From NCBI GenBank assembly GCA_964517435.1, contig CAZFEC010000013.1:1-64000 (forward strand): 64,000 nt of DNA, in the 5' to 3' direction. Positions 59,038-64,000 of the stretch are shown here, in pieces. The stretch comes from BS150m-G50 sp964517435 (GTDB lineage Bacteria > CAIWAD01 > BS150m-G50). Within the stretch, counting starts at the first letter, position 1. Every line of letters starts with the position of its first letter. The position numbers were made by a program, and so were the translations under genes. The notes beneath the pieces are model-generated. The model did not search any database and was not told the origin of the DNA. It saw nothing but the letters and a program-made list of their open reading frames with translations.

Positions 59038-61443
59038 ATGAAAGTATCTCTCAACTGGCTGCAGAGCCTGATCGACCTCGATGTGTCCACCGAGCAACTG
59101 GTGGACGATCTCTCCATGCTGGGCCTGGAAACCGAGAAGATCGAAACCTTTTCCCGCTCGCTGGCAGGCGTGGTGGCCGGCCGGGTGCTGACCTGCGAGC
59201 CGCTGCCCGATTCGGATCACCTCATGCTCTGCAGCGTGGAGGTGGGTAAAGAGGCGCCGCTGCAGGTCGTCTGCGGCGCGCCCAACATCGCCGCCGGGCA
59301 ACTGGTACCGCTGGCGACGGTGGGGACCGAACTGGCCGGCGGCATGAAGATCCGCAAAGCGAAAGTGCGCGGTGTCGAGTCGCACGGCATGATCTGTTCC
59401 GAACAGGAACTGGAGCTGAGTGAAGATCACAGCGGCATCCTGGTGCTGGAAGAAGAGCTGGAACCGGGCACGCCGCTGTCGGATCTGTGGGATTACGACG
59501 ACATCGTGCTCGACCTGGAGATCACGCAGAACCGCGGCGACTGTCAGAGCATCATCGGCATCGCCCGCGAACTGGCGGCGCTCTACGGCCGCGAGTTCAA
59601 GATNNNNNNNNNNNNNNNNNNNNNNNNNNNNNNNNNNNNNNNNNNNNNNNNNNNNNNNNNNNNNNNNNNNNNNNNNNNNNNNNNNNNNNNNNNNNNNNNN
59701 NNNTATGCCGCCCGCGTCATGCGCGGCGTGCAGATCAAACCTTCTCCCCGCTGGATGCAAGACCGCCTGCTGGCGGTCGGCCTGCGTCCGATCAACAACG
59801 TCGTAGACGTCACCAACTATGTCCTTTGGCTGACCGGGCACCCGCTGCACGCCTTCGACCTGCGCAACGTGACGGGGAACCGCATCGTGGTACGCTTCGC
59901 CCGGGCCGGCGAGACCTTCATCACCCTCGACGAGGAGGAACGCAAGCTGGACGAAGAGGTGCTGCTGATCTGCGACGCCGAACGGCCGGTGGCGGTCGGA
60001 GGCATCATGGGCGGGCTGGCCTCCGGCGTCATGGACGACACCAGCGACATCCTGATCGAGTGCGCCTGGTTCGATCCGGTCAACATCCGCATGTCCTCCC
60101 GGCGGCTGGGGCTCGTTTCCGACTCCTCCCGCCGCTTCGAACGGGGCGTCGATCCCAACGACGTCGCATACGTGATCGACCTGACGGCGCGTCTGATGCA
60201 GGAGACGGCCGGCGGGGAAATCCTGCGGGGCGCTGTCGACGCGTATCCGGAGCCGAAGGAGCCGGCCACAGTGTCTGTCCGGCCCCAGCGGGTAGACCGG
60301 GTGCTGGGGATGGAGATCCCCGCCGCGGAGCAGATGAATCTGTTGCGACGCCTCCAGCTGGAGGTGACGGAAAACGGGGACAGCTACGACGTCAAGATCC
60401 CCACTTTCCGCTACGACCTGGAGCGGGAGATCGACCTGATCGAGGAGATCATCCGGCTGCACGGTTACGGCGATCTGCCGGCGGCCGTCCATTCGCTGGT
60501 GCCGCTCCAGTCCTGGACCGAGGAGCTGCGCGCGCTGGGCGACGCCATGCGGAAGCTGGCGGTGCGCGCCGGTCTGCAGGAGGTTTCCACCTACTCGATG
60601 ATCAATCCGCGCCAGAATGAGCTGACCGCGCCGGACGGCGAACAGCCGCTCCGCATCATCAATCCCATCTCCGACGATCTGGCGGTGGTACGGACTTCGA
60701 TGCTGCCCAGCCTGCTCCTGACGGCCGCCTACAACCTGAACCGCAGCAACCGCAGTATCGCGATCTTCGAGGTGGGACGGACCTTCCATCTCGAGGAGAC
60801 CGCTTACAACAAGACCCGCGAGGACCATATCTTAAGCGTGCTGCTCACCGGCACGGCGCAGGCCAAGAGCTGGGATCAGCCGGAACGGCAGTTCAACTTC
60901 TACGACCTCAAGGGCCTGGGGGAGCTGTTCCTCACCCGTTTCGACACGGCGGAGCTGAAGGAACTTCCGCCCGGCGATCCCCGTTTCACCGCCAACTGCC
61001 TGCGGTTGGGCCGCGGGGAACAGGTGTTGTTCGCCGGCGGCGATCTGCAACGCGAGCTGGTTGCGGAGTTTGATATTGAGCAGGATGTCTGTTATCTTGA
61101 GATGAATCTCTCGGGTCTGCTTGAATTGTATCGTTCCGGCGTCAAGGCGGAGGAGATTTCCCGCTTCCCCGACAACCGGCGCGACCTCTCCTTCCTGCTG
61201 CCGGAAGACACCGCCATCGGCAAGGTGCTGGAGACCATTCGACGTCAGGGCGGCAAGCAGCTCCGGCAGGTGGAGTTCTTCGATCTCTACCGCGGCGAGG
61301 GAATCGAAGCGGGCTGGAAGAGCGCGAGTTTCAACCTCAGCTTCAACTCGCTGAGCGGCAGCCTGGAGGACGAGCAGGTCGACAGCCGCATCAAGAAGAT
61401 CGTGAAAACGGTCAGACAGGAATTTAACGGAAGACTCCGCTGA
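59038..61443 (+). CDS. pheT: Phenylalanyl-tRNA synthetase beta subunit, with internal assembly gap
   Basis: About 801 codons including 100 N. Domains in order: a tRNA-binding OB fold (residues 40-150); the B3/4 editing region, which begins after the gap (YAARVMRGVQIKPSPRWMQ); B5; the catalytic-like core; and a C-terminal anticodon-binding FDX-ACB domain (SRFPDNRRDLSFLLPEDTAIGKV). Both sides of the gap fit one protein in the same nominal frame, although 100 N is only a placeholder. It pairs with PheS. Confidence 0.95.
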   Translation: MKVSLNWLQSLIDLDVSTEQLVDDLSMLGLETEKIETFSRSLAGVVAGRVLTCEPLPDSDHLMLCSVEVGKEAPLQVVCGAPNIAAGQLVPLATVGTELAGGMKIRKAKVRGVESHGMICSEQELELSEDHSGILVLEEELEPGTPLSDLWDYDDIVLDLEITQNRGDCQSIIGIARELAALYGREFKXXXXXXXXXXXXXXXXXXXXXXXXXXXXXXXXXXYAARVMRGVQIKPSPRWMQDRLLAVGLRPINNVVDVTNYVLWLTGHPLHAFDLRNVTGNRIVVRFARAGETFITLDEEERKLDEEVLLICDAERPVAVGGIMGGLASGVMDDTSDILIECAWFDPVNIRMSSRRLGLVSDSSRRFERGVDPNDVAYVIDLTARLMQETAGGEILRGAVDAYPEPKEPATVSVRPQRVDRVLGMEIPAAEQMNLLRRLQLEVTENGDSYDVKIPTFRYDLEREIDLIEEIIRLHGYGDLPAAVHSLVPLQSWTEELRALGDAMRKLAVRAGLQEVSTYSMINPRQNELTAPDGEQPLRIINPISDDLAVVRTSMLPSLLLTAAYNLNRSNRSIAIFEVGRTFHLEETAYNKTREDHILSVLLTGTAQAKSWDQPERQFNFYDLKGLGELFLTRFDTAELKELPPGDPRFTANCLRLGRGEQVLFAGGDLQRELVAEFDIEQDVCYLEMNLSGLLELYRSGVKAEEISRFPDNRRDLSFLLPEDTAIGKVLETIRRQGGKQLRQVEFFDLYRGEGIEAGWKSASFNLSFNSLSGSLEDEQVDSRIKKIVKTVRQEFNGRLR
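59604..59703. other. Assembly gap of 100 N in pheT
   Basis: Exactly 100 N between residues ending REFK and YAARV. No repeat flanks it, unlike the gap in thrS. Confidence 0.95.
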
Positions 61444-61444
61444 C

Positions 61445-61705
61445 GTGGATCTGGAGAACTTACGTTTAATCGAAGAGAAAGTTGAGCAGCTGCTCGCCAA
61501 GGGTTTTACCCTCACCGAGGAGAACGAAGAGCTCAAGACGGAAATGACCCGTCTGATGCTGGAAGTGGAGCAGCTCAAACGCGACAGCCAGCGCCTGGTC
61601 GCCGACCGCGACAAACTGCAGGATGAAAGCGGCGATCCCACGCGGGTCAAAACCGCCCGCCGGCGCCTGCGGGCATTGATGGAACGACTTGACAATTTAG
61701 CATAG
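61445..61705 (+). CDS. Small coiled-coil protein, ZapB-like
   Basis: 86 residues from a GTG one base after the pheT stop. Heptads LIEEKVEQLLAKGFTLTEENEELK and LMLEVEQLKRDSQRL predict one long coiled coil. It ends with a basic segment (KTARRRLRALMERLDNLA). Its place just before zapA suggests a cell-division partner like ZapB, which forms filaments with ZapA at the Z ring. The sequence itself is too simple to prove this. Confidence 0.7.
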   Translation: MDLENLRLIEEKVEQLLAKGFTLTEENEELKTEMTRLMLEVEQLKRDSQRLVADRDKLQDESGDPTRVKTARRRLRALMERLDNLA

Positions 61706-61727
61706 GTGATCACCAACGGTAAAGGTG

Positions 61728-62021
61728 ATGGATAAGCAACGACTCGTCGTCAGGATATACGATCAGGAGATCCCCCTGACCACCAGCGGTGACGCGGATT
61801 TCGTAATAAAGACCGCGACATTCGTGGATGAACAGATGAAGAAAATCGCCGCTTCCGCTCAGATTAAGGATTCCGCCAAGGTTGCCATCGTAACCTGTAT
61901 GAATATCGCGGCCGAATTGAAACGGTTGCAGCAGCAGAATCAGGATTCCGAGCAGGAGTTGGCTCAAAAAGCGCAGACAATATCCAGATCCATAGACCAG
62001 TTACTGGAACTGGGTTCCTGA
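61728..62021 (+). CDS. zapA: Cell division protein ZapA
   Basis: 97 residues from the ATG at 61728; a GTG three bases earlier is also possible. The N-terminal globular part (RLVVRIYDQEIPLTTSGDADFV) and the following helix (VDEQMKKIAASA ... AAELKRLQQQNQ) match ZapA, which bundles FtsZ filaments. The stop is followed directly by the 6S RNA, as in Escherichia coli zapA-ssrS. Confidence 0.9.
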   Translation: MDKQRLVVRIYDQEIPLTTSGDADFVIKTATFVDEQMKKIAASAQIKDSAKVAIVTCMNIAAELKRLQQQNQDSEQELAQKAQTISRSIDQLLELGS

Positions 62022-62199
62022 CTTGCCTGTGGAGCGTGATCACCAAAAAAGAACCAACACTCTTTTGAAGGGAGATTTGTTCAGCGGCGTCTAAGACAGG
62101 CCTTTCGCCTTGTGTGATTAAGGAAATCTGAAGCGCCGGGCTGTCACCCACTTATGTCGTGGCAGGTTCTTCCTTTCTGGTGAGCTCCACAGGCTTTTT
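62022..62199 (+). ncRNA. ssrS: 6S RNA
   Basis: About 178 nt. GCCTGTGGAGC (62025-62035) pairs with GCTCCACAGGC (62184-62194), extended inward by TCACCA / TGGTGA with a small bulge. T residues follow. The shape, a long irregular rod with an open middle, fits 6S RNA, which mimics an open promoter and binds sigma-70 RNA polymerase. The position right after zapA is the conserved ssrS location. Confidence 0.87.
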
Positions 62200-62219
62200 G
62201 TTTTAACGTTAAGAAGAAC

Positions 62220-62402
62220 CTCTCGCCAAGAGCGCCAAGGACGCCAAGAGAGATTTATGGTTGGATTTGGGAGAGAGTAAGCAGCGGGGAAAAGACATGA
62301 TACCAGAACTTGCTATGTTTCAGGATATCTGTCGGAACCTGCTGCAACCTAACCCTTATTCGTTCTTAGCGTTCTTCGCGATCTTGGCGACCTTGGCGAG
62401 AG
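62220..62402. repeat. MITE-like repeat, copy 2
   Basis: 183 bp with perfect 11-bp ends CTCTCGCCAAG / CTTGGCGAGAG. The ends continue as 9-bp steps (CGCCAAGAG, CGCCAAGGA, CGCCAAGAG). The middle aligns with copy 1 at 26581-26745. No gene is inside. It lies between the 6S RNA and rny. Confidence 0.87.
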
Positions 62403-62417
62403 AATAATGAGGCTACC

Positions 62418-63974
62418 ATGCTTTTAACGATAATCATCGCCGTAGTTGCCGCCGCCGCTGCTTTTGGTGTCGGCTGGTGGCTGGCGACTTCCGTCAGCCG
62501 CTCCCGCTATCAGATCCTGACCAAGTCGACCGATGAGATACTGGCTGAGGCGCGCGAGGAAGGAGAGATCCTCAAGAAAGAGAAAGCGCTGGAAGCCAAG
62601 GATGAGTGGTACCGGCAGAAGGAGAAATACGAAGCTCAAGCTCACAAGAAGAAATCGGACCTGATCAAGCAGGAGCAGCAGCTGAAAGAGGCGGAGACCG
62701 CCGTCATCGCCCGCCGCGATTCGCTCAAGACGCGTGAACATGAACTTGACCTGCGCAAGAAGAACCTCGCGCAGAAAGAAAGCACGATCGAAAACAAGCT
62801 CGCCGAGATCGAAAAGCTGATCAAGCGGGAGAACGAGACGCTGGAGCGGATCGCCGGCCTGACCGAAGCGGAGGCGCGCCAGAAGCTGTTCGACAATCTG
62901 AAGGAGGAGGTGGAGAAAGAATCCGCCACCACCTTCAACGAGATCAAGGAGCACGCCAAGCTGCACGCCTACCAGGAATCGCGGCGCATCCTGGTCTCCT
63001 CCATCCAGCGGACCGCCGTGGAGCTGGCCCGCGAGACCACCGTCACGGAGGTCAACCTGCCCTCCGACGACATCAAGGGCCGCATCATCGGCCGCGACGG
63101 CCGCAACATCCGCGCCTTCGAGAATGTCACCGGCGTCGAGGTGATCGTGGACGACACCCCGCTGAAGGTGACCCTTTCCGCCTTCGATCCCTACCGGCGG
63201 GAAATCGCCCGGCTCACGCTGGAGAAGCTGTTGGCGGACGGCCGTATCCACCCCGCGCGCATCGAGGAGGTGGTCGAGAAGGTCCGCGAGGAGATGAGCG
63301 AATACGCGATGGAACTGGGCAACCAGGCGGTGGTCGACCTTGGCATCCACGGGGTGCACTCGGAGATCGTCCAGTTGATCGGAAAACTGCACTTCCGCAA
63401 CGTGCTGGGACAGAACGCCCTCAAGCACTCGCTGGAAGTGGCCAACCTGGCCGGGCTGCTGGCCAGTGAGCTGGACCTGGACGCGCGGCTGCTCAAGCGC
63501 GCCGGGCTCTTGCACGACGTCGGTCTGGCGGTGCGGGGCGCGATGGAGCAGGATCACGCCGAGGTGGGCGCCGATATCGCGCGCAAGTACAAGGAGCCGG
63601 AAGCGGTCGTCAGCGCGATCCGCACCCATGACAACCGGGAGAACGACAACGATATCTCCGGGCAGCTGATATACATCGCCGATCAGATCTCGCAGAGCCG
63701 TCCCGGCGTGCGCAGCGAGGACCTGGGGCGCTATGTGCAGCGGCTCTCCAGCATTGAGGCCATCGCCTGCGAGATGCCGGGGGTCGAAAAGGCTTTCGCC
63801 ATCCAGGCCGGCCGTGAAGTGCGGGTGATCGTGCAGCACGGCGAGGTGCCGGACGAGAAGCTGCAGTCGCTGGCGGACGAAATCGCTGAGCGCATCCAGC
63901 GGGAGCTGCGCTATCCGGGGCAGATCAAGATCACCGTAATCCGGGAGTTCCGGGCAATCGATATGGCGAAGTAG
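62418..63974 (+). CDS. rny: Ribonuclease Y
   Basis: 518 residues, with GAGGCTACC before the ATG. An N-terminal membrane anchor (1-22) is followed by a charged coiled coil (25-190). The KH domain has IKGRIIGRDGRNIRAFE near residues 210-240. The HD domain has HSLEVANLAGLL and AGLLHDVGLA with the HD pair near residue 370. RNase Y starts mRNA decay by internal cuts at the membrane. Length and order are normal for the family. The gene is complete just before the window end. Confidence 0.97.
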   Translation: MLLTIIIAVVAAAAAFGVGWWLATSVSRSRYQILTKSTDEILAEAREEGEILKKEKALEAKDEWYRQKEKYEAQAHKKKSDLIKQEQQLKEAETAVIARRDSLKTREHELDLRKKNLAQKESTIENKLAEIEKLIKRENETLERIAGLTEAEARQKLFDNLKEEVEKESATTFNEIKEHAKLHAYQESRRILVSSIQRTAVELARETTVTEVNLPSDDIKGRIIGRDGRNIRAFENVTGVEVIVDDTPLKVTLSAFDPYRREIARLTLEKLLADGRIHPARIEEVVEKVREEMSEYAMELGNQAVVDLGIHGVHSEIVQLIGKLHFRNVLGQNALKHSLEVANLAGLLASELDLDARLLKRAGLLHDVGLAVRGAMEQDHAEVGADIARKYKEPEAVVSAIRTHDNRENDNDISGQLIYIADQISQSRPGVRSEDLGRYVQRLSSIEAIACEMPGVEKAFAIQAGREVRVIVQHGEVPDEKLQSLADEIAERIQRELRYPGQIKITVIREFRAIDMAK

Positions 63975-64000
63975 TTTGTAACCGCGAGGAGTGAAACAGC

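Overview
This is a GC-rich bacterial chromosome segment, probably from a metagenome or single-cell assembly, because it carries two gaps of exactly 100 N. Six secreted proteins end in the FlgD-like sorting domain of the form NYPNPFNP...TxxxY, closing with KMxLxK. That ending is typical of the FCB superphylum (Bacteroidetes relatives and uncultured lineages such as Zixibacteria, Cloacimonadota, KSB1 or Electryonea). I cannot name the phylum from the sequence alone. The gene content suggests an anaerobe or microaerophile with strong oxygen defence and multihaem electron transport.

Layout. (1) 0.7-8.6 kb: two adjacent paralogous giant secreted proteins built from a cysteine-rich repeat of about 280 residues. 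(2) 9-11 kb: an octahaem cytochrome lipoprotein resembling the tetrathionate-reductase (OTR) family. (3) 10.9-14.6 kb, minus strand: arfB, a HEAT-repeat protein and a secreted M23-like protein, with a dense cluster of the octamer GTGATACA. (4) 16.5-28.5 kb, almost all minus strand: nifS, nifU, an IscR-like Rrf2 regulator, arsC (plus strand), cydAB, rubredoxin, ferritin-like proteins, a flavodiiron protein, superoxide reductase, peroxiredoxin, ferritin and two Fur-family regulators. Together these form an iron-sulfur, iron-storage and oxygen-defence island. (5) 28.7-34.2 kb: a TrmB-like regulator followed by three surface proteins with sorting domains. (6) 34.2-38.0 kb: a small Ca-binding-type secreted protein and an NtrC-type two-component system. 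(7) 38.3 kb: tRNA-Gly. (8) 38.6-49.1 kb, minus strand: two large beta-helix surface proteins and a subtilisin-like protease. (9) 49.5-54.2 kb, minus strand: two multihaem c / membrane cytochrome b fusions with 11 and 17 CXXCH motifs. (10) 54.5-64 kb, plus strand: tRNA-Val, thrS, infC, rpmI, rplT, pheS, pheT, a ZapB-like coiled coil, zapA, a 6S RNA and rny, which is a classic housekeeping order.

How the parts fit. The two c/b fusions look like quinol-side entry points that pass electrons to periplasmic or extracellular acceptors, and the octahaem lipoprotein could act further out. Cytochrome bd, the flavodiiron protein and rubredoxin would remove O2. Superoxide reductase, the rubrerythrin-like proteins and peroxiredoxin would remove superoxide and peroxide. 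Ferritin with a Fur/PerR regulator would limit free iron, and NifSU with the Rrf2 regulator would rebuild clusters. The surface proteins are probably exported by a type 9-like route.

Notable non-coding content: a modular hairpin repeat family with covarying stems (19.9 and 45.7 kb); a MITE-like repeat with perfect terminal inverted repeats (26.6 and 62.2 kb); 18-bp in-frame tandem repeats at the start of arfB and the end of thrS; a probable AUA start for infC; and a tRNA-Val with C33.
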